Below are positions 27,101-35,397 of a stretch of 64,000 nucleotides of DNA, piece by piece (position 1 is the first letter of the stretch; every line of letters begins with the position of its first letter). Made by a program: the position numbers and the translations under genes. This DNA is from Rhodoferax sp. TH121 (GTDB lineage Bacteria; Pseudomonadota; Gammaproteobacteria; Burkholderiales; Burkholderiaceae_C). The notes below the pieces were generated by a model. It did no database searches. It saw only the letters and a list, made by a program, of their open reading frames with translations, and was not told the origin of the DNA. Location: assembly GCF_002251855.1 (NCBI RefSeq), contig NZ_NOXW01000022.1, forward strand, positions 496,001 through 560,000, read 5' to 3'.

Positions 27101-27985
27101 GCCTGCGAGGTGGTGCTGCAACTCGCCCCCGAGACCAATGGCCACGTGGCCGTGAAAGCCTGGGAAGCCCTGGGCAAGCAAACCGGGCTGGACCACACCC
27201 ACCTGGCCATCCACCGCGAGGACGAGAAGATTCGCTTCCGTGACATCCAGGCCCAGCCGCGCAAGATCATCAGCTCGCCCACCTGGAGCGGCATCGAGAG
27301 CGAGACCGTGTCCTACAACGCGGGCTACACCAATGTGCATGAGCTGATTCCCTGGCGCACCCTGACCGGCCGCCAGCAGTTCTACCTGGACCACCCCTGG
27401 ATGACCGCGTTTGGCGAAGGGCTCTCCAGCTACCGCCCGCCCGTGGACCTGAAGACCGTGGGGGACATCATGGGCCGTAAACCCAATGGCAACAAAGAGA
27501 TCTCGCTCAACTTCATCACGCCGCACCAGAAGTGGGGAATCCACTCCACCTACACGGACAACCTGATGATGCTGACGCTCAACCGCGGTGGCCCGGTGAT
27601 CTGGCTCAGTGAAGACGACGCCAGGAGCGCCGGCATTGTGGACAACGACTGGGTCGAACTGTTCAACACCAACGGCGCCATTGCGGCCCGTGCGGTGGTG
27701 AGCCAGCGCGTGAAGGTGGGCATGGTGATGATGTACCACGCCCAGGAAAAGATCATCAACACCCCGGGCGCCGAGATCACCGGCACCCGCGGCGGCATCC
27801 ACAACTCGGTGACCCGCATCGTGACCAAACCCACCCACATGATCGGCGGCTACGCGCAGTTCAGCTACGGCTTCAACTACTACGGAACCATCGGTACCAA
27901 CCGCGACGAGTTTGTGGTGGTACGCAAGATGCGCAAGATCGACTGGCTCGATGGCGAGTCCGCCACACCGACCATCCAGGCCTGA
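24176..27985 (+). CDS. narG: Respiratory nitrate reductase alpha subunit NarG
   Basis: 1269 residues (E. coli NarG 1247). It reduces nitrate to nitrite at a Mo-bis-MGD centre on the cytoplasmic side of the membrane. The FS0 [4Fe-4S] ligands are H50, C54, C58 (HGVNCTGSCSW) and C93 (RGCARGASYSW); the molybdenum ligand is D223 in YDWYCDLPP. The N-terminus MSHFLDRLSHF is the usual vestigial Tat-like segment. It forms NarGHI with the two subunits downstream. Codon use is strongly C/G-ending, as expected for a highly expressed gene. Confidence 0.98.
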   Translation: MSHFLDRLSHFSAPTEEFADGHGVATGEDRTWEDAYRDRWAHDKIVRSTHGVNCTGSCSWKIYVKGGIVTWETQQTDYPRTRADLPNHEPRGCARGASYSWYLYSANRVKYPMIRARLLQHWRAALLVAKSPVDAWASIVENPQARAEWQKQRGLGGFVRSTWEEINQLVASANVYTAKQYGPDRIIGFSPIPAMSMVSYAAGSRYLSLIGGVCMSFYDWYCDLPPASPQVWGEQTDVPESADWYNSTFIIAWGSNVPQTRTPDAHFFTEVRYKGAKTVAITPDYAEISKLADLWMHPKQGTDAAVAMAMGHVILKEFYFDKRSSYFDNYVRRYTDMPNLVQLEERTLPDGRKVMVPGRYLRASDFNGKLGQSNNPEWKTVALDENDKMVLPNGSIGFRWGAAEREDLGKWNLENKEARGDTEVTLKLSLMEGGANGAAADYEVGEVGFPYFGGIDTPNFDANKQSAAVGDVLVRKVPVRRVKLGKAGEERYALVATVFDLTVANYGVARGLPGENAAMSFDDDTPYTPAWQEKITGVKRDQVIAVARQFADNADKTRGKSMVIIGAAMNHWYHSDMNYRGIINMLMMCGCIGQSGGGWAHYVGQEKLRPQTGWTALAFALDWVRPPRQMNSTSFFYAHTDQWRYERLGVDEILSPLADKSKFGGSLIDYNVRAERMGWLPSAPQLQTNPMQVVKDATAAGMDPKDYVVQSLKDGSLAMSCEDPDHPANWPRNMFVWRSNILGSSGKGHEYFLKHLLGTTHGVQGKDLGVDDAKPTEVQWHDKAPEGKLDLLVTLDFRMSTTCLYSDIVLPTATWYEKNDLNTSDMHPFIHPLSTAVDPAWQSKSDWEIYKGFAKSFSEVCVGHLGVEKEVMLTPLMHDTPAELAQPFGVAEWKKGECDLIPGKTAPSIQVVERDYPNTYARFTALGPLLEKVGNGGKGIAWNTQTEVAQLKELNGNVHTEGVAKGLARIETDIDACEVVLQLAPETNGHVAVKAWEALGKQTGLDHTHLAIHREDEKIRFRDIQAQPRKIISSPTWSGIESETVSYNAGYTNVHELIPWRTLTGRQQFYLDHPWMTAFGEGLSSYRPPVDLKTVGDIMGRKPNGNKEISLNFITPHQKWGIHSTYTDNLMMLTLNRGGPVIWLSEDDARSAGIVDNDWVELFNTNGAIAARAVVSQRVKVGMVMMYHAQEKIINTPGAEITGTRGGIHNSVTRIVTKPTHMIGGYAQFSYGFNYYGTIGTNRDEFVVVRKMRKIDWLDGESATPTIQA

Positions 27986-27997
27986 GGAGACATTACT

Positions 27998-29530
27998 ATG
28001 AAAGTACGCGCACAAATCGGCATGGTGCTGAACCTGGACAAGTGCATCGGCTGCCACACCTGCTCGGTCACCTGTAAAAACGTCTGGACCAGCCGCCCCG
28101 GGGTGGAATACGCCTGGTTCAACAACGTGGAAACCAAGCCCGGCATCGGCTACCCCAAGGACTGGGAGAACCAAGACCGCTGGAACGGCGGCTGGGTCCG
28201 CAAGGCGGACGGCTCCATCGAGCCCCGCCAGGGCGGAAAGTGGAAGTTGCTCATGCGCATCTTCGCCAACCCCAATATGCCGCAGATTGACGACTACTAC
28301 GAGCCCTTCACCTTCGACTACGACCACCTGCAAACCGCCAAGGAAACCAAGGCCGCGCCGACCGCACGGCCGCGCTCGCTGATCACCGGCAAGCGCATGG
28401 AGAAGATCGAGTGGGGCCCCAACTGGGAAGAAATCCTGGGTGGCGAATTCAGCAAGCGCAGCCAGGACGCCAACCTGGCCAACTTCGACCAGATCCAGAA
28501 GGACATGGTGGGTCAGTTCGAGAACACCTTCATGATGTACCTGCCGCGCCTGTGCGAACACTGCCTGAACCCGGCGTGTGTGGCCTCGTGCCCCTCGGGC
28601 TCCATCTACAAGCGCGAAGACGACGGCATTGTGCTGATCGACCAGGACAAGTGCCGCGGCTGGCGCATGTGCGTGTCGGGCTGCCCCTACAAGAAGATTT
28701 ACTACAACTGGCAGACCGGTAAGGCCGAGAAGTGCATCTTCTGCTACCCCCGCATTGAGGCCGGCCAGCCCACCGTGTGCTCCGAGACCTGCGTGGGCCG
28801 CATCCGCTACCTGGGGGTGGTGCTGTACGACGCCGACCGCATTGCTGAAGCGGCCAGCGTAGAAAACGAGAAGGACCTGTACCAGGCCCAGCTCGACATT
28901 TTCCTGGACCCGAGCGACCCCGCCGTCATCGAACAGGCGCGCAAAGACGGTATCCCCGAAGCGTGGCTGGAAGGTGCGCGCAAGAGCCCGGTCTACAAGA
29001 TGGCCGTGGAGTGGAAGGTGGCTTTGCCCCTGCACCCCGAGTACCGCACGCTGCCCATGGTGTGGTACGTGCCACCGCTCTCGCCCATCACCTCGGCTGC
29101 CAACGCCGGTCACATCGGCCCCAACGGCGAGCTGCCCGACATTGCCCAGATGCGCATTCCCGTGCAGTACCTGGCCAACCTGCTCACCGCCGGCGACTGC
29201 GGCCCCGTGGTGCGGGCGCTGGAGCGCATGCTGGCCATGCGCGCCTACCAGCGCAGCAAACATGTGGACCAGATCGAGAACCTGGCCGTGCTGCAGCAAA
29301 CCGGCCTGACCGTGGCCGAGGTGGAGGAGATGTACCAAATCATGGCGATTGCCAACTACGAAGACCGCTTCGTCATCCCCAGCAGCCACCGCGAGTACGC
29401 CGAGAACGCGTTCGACCTGCGCGGCGGCTGCGGCTTCTCGTTTGGCAATGGTTGCTCCGACGGCGCCTCGGAGACCAGCCTCTTCGGTGGCAGCAAGTCG
29501 CGCACCATCCCCATCAAGTCCATGCTCTGA
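27998..29530 (+). CDS. narH: Respiratory nitrate reductase beta subunit NarH
   Basis: 510-residue iron-sulfur protein that passes electrons from the NarI hemes to NarG. Cysteine groups are CIGCHTCSVTC near residue 16, CEHCLNPACVASCPSG near 185, CRGWRMCVSGCPYKK near 220 (Trp at the position that makes the [3Fe-4S] cluster) and CIFCYPRIEAG. DYYEPFTFDYDHL is a NarH signature. It follows narG by 12 bases. Confidence 0.97.
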   Translation: MKVRAQIGMVLNLDKCIGCHTCSVTCKNVWTSRPGVEYAWFNNVETKPGIGYPKDWENQDRWNGGWVRKADGSIEPRQGGKWKLLMRIFANPNMPQIDDYYEPFTFDYDHLQTAKETKAAPTARPRSLITGKRMEKIEWGPNWEEILGGEFSKRSQDANLANFDQIQKDMVGQFENTFMMYLPRLCEHCLNPACVASCPSGSIYKREDDGIVLIDQDKCRGWRMCVSGCPYKKIYYNWQTGKAEKCIFCYPRIEAGQPTVCSETCVGRIRYLGVVLYDADRIAEAASVENEKDLYQAQLDIFLDPSDPAVIEQARKDGIPEAWLEGARKSPVYKMAVEWKVALPLHPEYRTLPMVWYVPPLSPITSAANAGHIGPNGELPDIAQMRIPVQYLANLLTAGDCGPVVRALERMLAMRAYQRSKHVDQIENLAVLQQTGLTVAEVEEMYQIMAIANYEDRFVIPSSHREYAENAFDLRGGCGFSFGNGCSDGASETSLFGGSKSRTIPIKSML

Positions 29531-29544
29531 GCAGGAGAAGACCT

Positions 29545-30222
29545 ATGAAAGACAACCGTTACTCCCTGCGGGCCCTGGCGCTGCTCCTGGGCTACCCCGA
29601 CGCCGCCCTGCGTGCCCAGTTGCCCGCCTTGATGGACGTGCTGGACCAGGAGGGCAGCGTGCCCGCCGCCCGCCGCGCCGAGCTGCGCAGCTTGGCCGCC
29701 GATCTGAGCCGTCGCGACCCGCTGGAGGTGGAAGCGCAGTACGTGGAAACCTTTGACCGGGGCCGCGCCACCTCGCTGCACCTGTTCGAGCATGTGCACG
29801 GCGACTCGCGCGACCGTGGCCCTGCCATGGTGGACCTGGCGCAAACCTACGAAAAAGCCGGGCTGCGCCTTTCCGCCGAAGAGCTGCCCGACCACCTGTG
29901 TGTGGTGCTGGAGTTCGCATCCACCCAGCCACCGCAACTGGCCCAGGATTTTTTGGGCGAGATGGCCCACATCCTCACATCCATCTTCAGTGCCCTGCTC
30001 AAGCGCGGCAGCCCCTACGCAGCCGCGGTGGCCGCGGTGCTGGAGCTGGCAGGCCAGCGCGTGCAGGCCGTGCCCTTTGTGGCCGATGCGCCGCTGGACG
30101 ACAGCTGGGCCGAGCCTGAGGCCTTTGACGGCTGCAGTACCAAAGGCCAGTCCCGCCCCGGCGAAGCCCAGCCCATTCACATCGTGCGCAAGGCCCCAGC
30201 CGCGCAAGGAGCCGCTGTATGA
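29545..30222 (+). CDS. narJ: Nitrate reductase assembly chaperone NarJ
   Basis: 225 residues of the TorD/DmsD/NarJ family. SLRALALLLGYPDAAL at the start and DRGRATSLHLFEHVHGDSRD with GPAMVDLAQTYEKAGL are typical NarJ motifs. It binds apo-NarG and assists insertion of the molybdenum cofactor; it is not part of the final enzyme. ATG 29545 is preceded by AGGAGAAG at 29533-29540. The end overlaps narI by 4 bases. Confidence 0.93.
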   Translation: MKDNRYSLRALALLLGYPDAALRAQLPALMDVLDQEGSVPAARRAELRSLAADLSRRDPLEVEAQYVETFDRGRATSLHLFEHVHGDSRDRGPAMVDLAQTYEKAGLRLSAEELPDHLCVVLEFASTQPPQLAQDFLGEMAHILTSIFSALLKRGSPYAAAVAAVLELAGQRVQAVPFVADAPLDDSWAEPEAFDGCSTKGQSRPGEAQPIHIVRKAPAAQGAAV

Positions 30223-30950
30223 ACGCCCTCGACAACTTCCTCTTCGGCATCTACCCCTACATCTGCCTGAGCGTGTTTCTGCTGGGCAGCCTGTTGCGCT
30301 TTGACCGCGAACAGTACACCTGGAAGAGCGACTCCTCGCAGTTGCTGCGTGCCGGTCAGTTGCGCTGGGGCAGCAACCTGTTCCATGTGGGGGTGCTGTT
30401 CCTGTTCTTTGGCCACAGCTTTGGCATGTTGACGCCACACTTCCTCTACGAGCCCTTCATCAGTGCCGGTGCCAAGCAACTGGTGGCCATGGTCTCGGGT
30501 GGTGCGTTTGGTTTGCTGGGTTTCATCGGGGTCAGCCTATTGCTGCACCGCCGACTGAGCGACGAGCGTATTCGGGCCAACTCCAAAACCAGCGACATCA
30601 TGTTGCTGGTGTTGCTGTGGCTGCAACTGGCCCTGGGTCTGGCCACGATTCCCTTGTCGGCCCAGCACCTGGACGGCGGCATGATGATGAAGCTGGCCGA
30701 GTGGGCCCAGCGCATCATGACGCTGCGCGTTGGTGCTCCCGAGCTGCTGGCCGAGGCGGGTTGGATCTTCAAGGCCCACATGTTCCTCGGCATGTCCATC
30801 TTCCTGGTCTTCCCCTTCACCCGCCTGGTGCATGTGTGGAGCGGCTTTGGCACTGTGGCCTACCTGGTGCGCCCCTACCAGCTGGTGCGCAGTCGCCGCA
30901 TCGGCATGACACCACGCGAGCCCATGAGCCGCAGCCACCCACACCGCTGA
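30219..30950 (+). CDS. narI: Respiratory nitrate reductase gamma subunit NarI
   Basis: 243-residue membrane cytochrome b with five TM helices. The four heme b ligands are H56, H66, H187 and H205, the same numbering as E. coli NarI. It oxidises quinol and anchors NarGH to the membrane. It overlaps narJ by ATGA and is followed after 13 bases by the isomerase gene. Confidence 0.97.
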   Translation: MNALDNFLFGIYPYICLSVFLLGSLLRFDREQYTWKSDSSQLLRAGQLRWGSNLFHVGVLFLFFGHSFGMLTPHFLYEPFISAGAKQLVAMVSGGAFGLLGFIGVSLLLHRRLSDERIRANSKTSDIMLLVLLWLQLALGLATIPLSAQHLDGGMMMKLAEWAQRIMTLRVGAPELLAEAGWIFKAHMFLGMSIFLVFPFTRLVHVWSGFGTVAYLVRPYQLVRSRRIGMTPREPMSRSHPHR

Positions 30951-30963
30951 AAGGACTCCTTCC

Positions 30964-31812
30964 ATGAACGCCTCCACCTCCCATTCCGGCGGCTGCGGCA
31001 GCGGCAGCTGCCAGTGCGCTGCCGCCGCAGCCTCCGGTGCCGTGTCTGTGGCCAGCATCAATGGCATCAGCCTGCATGCGCCCGGCGAGCAGCCCGATCC
31101 GTTGACCCTGCAGGAGCTGGCTTACACCGAGCTGCTGCGCCAGCAGGCGGTCAAGGCCGGCCTGCTGCCGCGCAGCAAAGGCCTGAGCGCGCCAGTGTTG
31201 AACGATGCAGAGCGCAAAGTGCTGGAAGACATGCTCGACGCCGCCGTCACCAGCCCACAGCCCACCGAAGAAGAATGCCAGCGCTACTACACGGCCAACA
31301 TGGCGCAGTTTGTGGTGGGGCAGGCCGTGCATGTGCGCCACATCCTGTTTGCGGTAACCCCCGGTGTGAATGTGCACGCCCTCACCGTGCGCGCTGAAAA
31401 GGCCCTGATTGAATTGCTGGGCAAGGACGTGGCGCCCGACCGCTTTGCGGCCCTGGCGGCCGAGCTGTCCAACTGCCCCACCAGCACCCAAGGCGGTGAC
31501 CTGGGCTGGCTGCAGCCCCACGATTGCGCGCCCGAGCTGGCCAACGAGCTGTTTCACCAGGCCCAGGCGGGTCTGGGGTTGGGCGTGCACCCGCGGCTCA
31601 TCCACACCCGCTTTGGCTTTCACATCATCCAGGTGCTGGCCACCCGCAAGGGCAAGCAGGCCCCGTATGAAGAAGTGCGCGAGCGCATTGCGGCCCAGCT
31701 CACGCTGCAGTCGCGTGCCAAAGCCTTGCACCAGTACATGAGCCTGCTGGTGGGGCAGTCCCTGGTGGAGGGCGTGAGTCTGGAGCGGGCCGATTCCCCC
31801 CTGGTGCAATGA
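30964..31812 (+). CDS. Parvulin-type peptidyl-prolyl isomerase of the nar operon
   Basis: 282 residues. A cysteine-rich N-terminus (GGCGSGSCQC, residues 9-18) precedes a SurA/NifM-like helical part (about 40-110) and a rotamase domain (AVHVRHILFAV... LAAELSNCPTSTQGGDLGWL... HTRFGFHIIQVLATRKG). No signal peptide is visible, so it acts in the cytoplasm, where it could help fold NarG/NarH, as suggested for the PpiC/NifM-like proteins found in other nar operons. The cysteine tail may bind metal. Its stop overlaps the carbonic anhydrase start by 4 bases. Confidence 0.85.
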   Translation: MNASTSHSGGCGSGSCQCAAAAASGAVSVASINGISLHAPGEQPDPLTLQELAYTELLRQQAVKAGLLPRSKGLSAPVLNDAERKVLEDMLDAAVTSPQPTEEECQRYYTANMAQFVVGQAVHVRHILFAVTPGVNVHALTVRAEKALIELLGKDVAPDRFAALAAELSNCPTSTQGGDLGWLQPHDCAPELANELFHQAQAGLGLGVHPRLIHTRFGFHIIQVLATRKGKQAPYEEVRERIAAQLTLQSRAKALHQYMSLLVGQSLVEGVSLERADSPLVQ

Positions 31813-32519
31813 AGGAAGCGACGCCAGCCCCCGACGAGCTGCTGCTGCGGCTGCGTCGCTTCCATTCCAACTACTTTCCGCTGCACCAGCAGCGCTTCCA
31901 GGACCTGGTGGCGCAGGGGCAGCACCCCAAGACCCTGTTTATTGGCTGCTCCGATTCGCGCCTGGTGCCCTATTTGTTGACCGGCGCCGGACCGGGTGAG
32001 TTGTTCATCGTGCGCAATGTGGGGGCGCTGGTGCCGCCTTACGACGGTTCACATGGGCTGCATGGCACCATGGCGGCCATCGAATACGCGGTGCTGAACC
32101 TGCATGTGGAGCGTGTCATCGTCTGTGGGCACAGCCACTGCGGCGCCATCCGTGCCGCCTACGAAGGTGTGCCGGAGGAGGCCCGCGCGCTGCAGGCCTG
32201 GCTCAAACTGGCGCAAGAGGCCTTGCTGCCCGTGCAAAGCAGTCCCGAGGCGCTGTTGCGGACCGAGCAGCGCTCCGTGGTGCTGCAGCTGGAGCGGCTG
32301 ATGGACTACCCCATGGTACGCCGCGAGGTGGAGGCCGGTCGTCTCACGCTGCATGGCTGGCACTATGTCATTGAGGACGGCGAGATCCATGTGTTTGACG
32401 CCCAGCAGGCCGGCTTTGTGCCGGCCTCCACGGCATCGAACAGCGGCACCGGCCCCTACCAGCCCTATGTGGAGTACGACGGCCAGGCCTTCACGGTGCC
32501 CGAGGAGGACTTGCCATGA
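31809..32519 (+). CDS. Beta-class carbonic anhydrase
   Basis: 236 residues. Zinc ligands C47, H108, C111 with the Asp49-Arg51 dyad (GCSDSRLV and CGHSHCG) identify the beta class, interconverting CO2 and bicarbonate. RNVGALVPPY and GLHGTMAAIEYAV are further signatures, and HGWHYVIEDGEIHVFD is the usual C-terminal part. It is embedded in the nar operon with 4-base overlaps on both sides; why carbonic anhydrase is needed there is unknown. Adjusting CO2/bicarbonate or pH during nitrate respiration is possible. Confidence 0.93.
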   Translation: MKEATPAPDELLLRLRRFHSNYFPLHQQRFQDLVAQGQHPKTLFIGCSDSRLVPYLLTGAGPGELFIVRNVGALVPPYDGSHGLHGTMAAIEYAVLNLHVERVIVCGHSHCGAIRAAYEGVPEEARALQAWLKLAQEALLPVQSSPEALLRTEQRSVVLQLERLMDYPMVRREVEAGRLTLHGWHYVIEDGEIHVFDAQQAGFVPASTASNSGTGPYQPYVEYDGQAFTVPEEDLP

Positions 32520-32959
32520 GTGGCCCCGCCCAGTTGCGCGCCGAGCAGCAGCGCTACGCCCAGTTGCCGCTGGTCTATGCCTGCTCGGGCTGCTCCAGCG
32601 CGGCCCAGCTGTCCAACCAGATGGCGCTGCGCCTGGACCATGCGGCGCTGGCCGAGATGTCGTGTATTGCCGGGGTGGGGGCGGGCGTCAAGCCGCTGGC
32701 GCGCACGGCCCAGTCCGGCCGTCCCATCCTGGCGCTGGACGGTTGCCCGCTGCATTGCGTGCGCCATGCGCTGGCCCAGCAGGGCGTGCAGCCCACGGTG
32801 CATGTGGACCTGTCGGACCACGGCGTGCGCAAAGACCTGCACCGCCTGCCCAGCAGCACCGAGAGTGAGGCCGTGTGGACCTCTGTGGTACTGCCAGCCC
32901 TGCAACACACCCTTGTGTCCGCACCTGCGGACGTGATGTCCAAGAAAGAAACGCTATGA
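32516..32959 (+). CDS. Putative zinc-binding DGC-domain protein
   Basis: 147 residues with the DGC-family pattern: YACSGCSSAAQL near residue 21, MSCIAGVG near 50, and the name-giving LDGCPLHC near 77. The cysteines suggest zinc or iron-sulfur binding; no enzymatic function is established for the family. Overlaps of 4 bases with carbonic anhydrase upstream and nrdJ downstream mean it is translated with them. Confidence 0.85.
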   Translation: MSGPAQLRAEQQRYAQLPLVYACSGCSSAAQLSNQMALRLDHAALAEMSCIAGVGAGVKPLARTAQSGRPILALDGCPLHCVRHALAQQGVQPTVHVDLSDHGVRKDLHRLPSSTESEAVWTSVVLPALQHTLVSAPADVMSKKETL

Positions 32960-35397
32960 CCGTCCACGGCCTGAACGCCGACAAGCCCCAGCCCATCAGC
33001 CAGGATGTGCTGGCCGAGAAATACCTCAAAGCCGGGGAAACCTGTGCCGACGATGTGTACCTCCGCGTGGCGCGGGCCCTGGCCAGCGCAGAAGCACCGG
33101 AGCAGCAGGCGCATTACGAGGCGCTGTTCCTGGGCAACCTGCGCGCAGGGGCCATCGGTGCCGGCCGCATCATGAGTGCGGCGGGCACCAGCATCCAGGC
33201 CACGCTGATCAACTGCTTTGTGCAGCCCGTGGGCGACTGCATCCAGGGCACGGACGACGAGGGCTACCCCGGCATCTACGAAGCCCTGCGTGAAGCTGCC
33301 GAGACTATGCGCCGCGGTGGCGGTGTGGGCTACGACTTCTCGCGAATCCGCCCGCGCGGGGCTGATGTGAAAGGCACGGCCTCGCTGGCCTCGGGCCCGT
33401 GCAGCTACATCAATGTGTTCGACCAGTCCTGCTCTACGGTGGAGAGCGCAGGCGCGCGGCGCGGTGCGCAAATGGGGGTGCTGCGCATCGACCACCCCGA
33501 TGTGCTGGAGTTCATCACCGCCAAGCGCACGCCGGGGCGTTGGAACAACTTCAATGTCTCGGTGGGCGTGCCCGATGCCTTCATGCAGGCCCTGCAGGCC
33601 GATGCGCCCTGGGGACTGGTGCACCGCGCCAGGCCCGGTGCGGCCCTGCTGGCGCAGGGGGCGCGCCAGCGTGCCGACGGGCGCTGGGTCTACACCACCG
33701 TATCGGCCCGCACCCTGTGGGACACGGTGATGCGCTCCACCTACGACTTTGCCGAGCCTGGCATCCTGTTTCTGGACCGCATGAACCAGGACAACAACCT
33801 GGCCTATTGCGAAACCATAGAAGCCACCAACCCCTGCGGCGAGCAGCCGCTGCCCGCCTATGGCTGCTGCGACCTGGGGCCCATCATCCTGCCGCGCTTT
33901 GTGCAGCACCCCTTTGGCCAGGGCGGCGGCGCAGCGTTTGACTTTGCGGGTTTTGCCCAGTCCGTGGCCCTGCAGGTGCGGGCGCTGGACAATGTGCTGG
34001 ACGTGACGGTGTGGCCGCTGCCCCAGCAGCAGGCCGAGGCCGCCGCCAAGCGCCGCATCGGCGTGGGTTTTACCGGCCTGGGCGACACGCTGACCCTGCT
34101 GGGCCTGCGCTACGACAGCGCTGAGGGCCGAGCCCTGGCCGTGCAGATTGCCAGCTGCATGCGCGACAGTGCCTACGCGGCGTCCGTGGCTCTGGCGCAA
34201 GAGAAAGGTGCCTTTCCCCGGTTTGACGCAGACGGCTACCTGGCAGAAGGTACCTTTGCCAGTCGCCTGCCCGCAGCCCTGCAGGCTGACATCCGCACGC
34301 ACGGCATTCGCAACAGCCATTTGCTCTCCATCGCCCCCACCGGCACCGTGAGCCTGGCCTTTGCCGACAACGCCTCCAACGGCATCGAGCCTGCGTTCTC
34401 CTGGACCTACACGCGCAAAAAACGCGAGGCCGATGGCAGCACCAGCGAATACGCGGTGGAAGACCATGCTTGGCGCGTCTACCGCGCACAAGGCGGCGAT
34501 GTGAACCAACTGCCTGCCAGCTTTGTGTCTGCGCTGGAAATGGCTGCGCAAGACCACATCGCCATGATGGAGGCGGTGCAGCCGCTGGTAGACACGGCCA
34601 TCTCCAAGACCGTGAACGTGCCGGCCGACTACCCCTATGAAGATTTCAAGGGCCTGTACCTGCAGGCCTGGCAGGCGCGGCTCAAGGGCCTGGCCACCTA
34701 CCGGCCCAACGCCATCCTTGGCTCCGTGCTGCAGGTCACTCCTTCACCTGTTGCAGTGCCAGAAGTTACTCCCGAGTTGATAGCTGCTCGCGCAGATCCC
34801 ATGCGTGCTGTGATCGAAAAACGCCCTAAAGGTTCGCTGGCCGCCGTGGCCGAGAAGGTGGAGTATTGGACGCAGGAAGGGCACAAGACCCTGTACCTGC
34901 TGGTGTCCTTTTTGCCGGTGCCGACAGCAGACGGCAGGGGCACCGTGGAGCGTGCCATCGAGTTCTTCATGCCGCTGGGCCAAAGCGGGGAGTCGCAGCA
35001 GTGGATTACGTCCAGCATGCGCCTGCTCTCGCTGGCGGCGCGTGGTGGCTTTCTGGAGCGGGCTCTGCGCGACATGCGCAAAGTGGCCTGGGACCGCGGC
35101 CCGGTGCGCCTGGGCCACTACACCAAGCAGGATGGCAGCAAGGTCCCGCTGTGGCACGACTCCGAGGTGGCTGCCATTGCCTACGCGCTGCAGCAAATCA
35201 TTGCGCGACGGCAGGCGCCTGCCGGTGCGTCGGAGGCTGCAGACGACGCCGAAGACAACAGCCTGGGGCTGAGCACACCGTCGGCCAACCCGGTGATGGT
35301 GGGCAAGAAGTGCGGTGAGTGCGGCGCCTATGCCGTGATCCGCAAGGATGGCTGTGGCTACTGCACCCAGTGCGGCCACGTGGGGACCTGCGGATGA
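32956..35397 (+). CDS. nrdJ: Adenosylcobalamin-dependent (class II) ribonucleotide reductase
   Basis: 813 residues. It makes deoxyribonucleotides with B12 and without oxygen. C87 (NCFVQPVGD) and C294 with E296 (TNPCGEQPLP) are the expected active-site residues; RRGGGVGYDFSRIRPRG and SIAPTGTVSLAF match the family. The C-terminus has a zinc-type tail (CGECGAY...CGYCTQCGHVGTCG). Residues about 604-615, in a linker before the C-terminal domain, are encoded by a copy of the dispersed repeat. Placement in the nar operon gives dNTP synthesis in anoxia. ATG 32956 overlaps the DGC gene by 4 bases. Confidence 0.95.
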   Translation: MTVHGLNADKPQPISQDVLAEKYLKAGETCADDVYLRVARALASAEAPEQQAHYEALFLGNLRAGAIGAGRIMSAAGTSIQATLINCFVQPVGDCIQGTDDEGYPGIYEALREAAETMRRGGGVGYDFSRIRPRGADVKGTASLASGPCSYINVFDQSCSTVESAGARRGAQMGVLRIDHPDVLEFITAKRTPGRWNNFNVSVGVPDAFMQALQADAPWGLVHRARPGAALLAQGARQRADGRWVYTTVSARTLWDTVMRSTYDFAEPGILFLDRMNQDNNLAYCETIEATNPCGEQPLPAYGCCDLGPIILPRFVQHPFGQGGGAAFDFAGFAQSVALQVRALDNVLDVTVWPLPQQQAEAAAKRRIGVGFTGLGDTLTLLGLRYDSAEGRALAVQIASCMRDSAYAASVALAQEKGAFPRFDADGYLAEGTFASRLPAALQADIRTHGIRNSHLLSIAPTGTVSLAFADNASNGIEPAFSWTYTRKKREADGSTSEYAVEDHAWRVYRAQGGDVNQLPASFVSALEMAAQDHIAMMEAVQPLVDTAISKTVNVPADYPYEDFKGLYLQAWQARLKGLATYRPNAILGSVLQVTPSPVAVPEVTPELIAARADPMRAVIEKRPKGSLAAVAEKVEYWTQEGHKTLYLLVSFLPVPTADGRGTVERAIEFFMPLGQSGESQQWITSSMRLLSLAARGGFLERALRDMRKVAWDRGPVRLGHYTKQDGSKVPLWHDSEVAAIAYALQQIIARRQAPAGASEAADDAEDNSLGLSTPSANPVMVGKKCGECGAYAVIRKDGCGYCTQCGHVGTCG
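34765..34797 (-). repeat. Dispersed element copy 6, inside nrdJ
   Basis: Minus-strand core ATCTGCGCGAGCAGCTATCA followed by a diverged right end GTAAC. It encodes PELIAARADP in frame in NrdJ. Confidence 0.6.

Noticed and set aside
24131-29389. A 1752-codon open frame on the minus strand
   Set aside because: It lies exactly antisense to narG and narH, whose protein products are unmistakable. Strong third-position GC bias removes stops from this antisense frame, and the translation is low-complexity His/Ala/Gly/Val without motifs.
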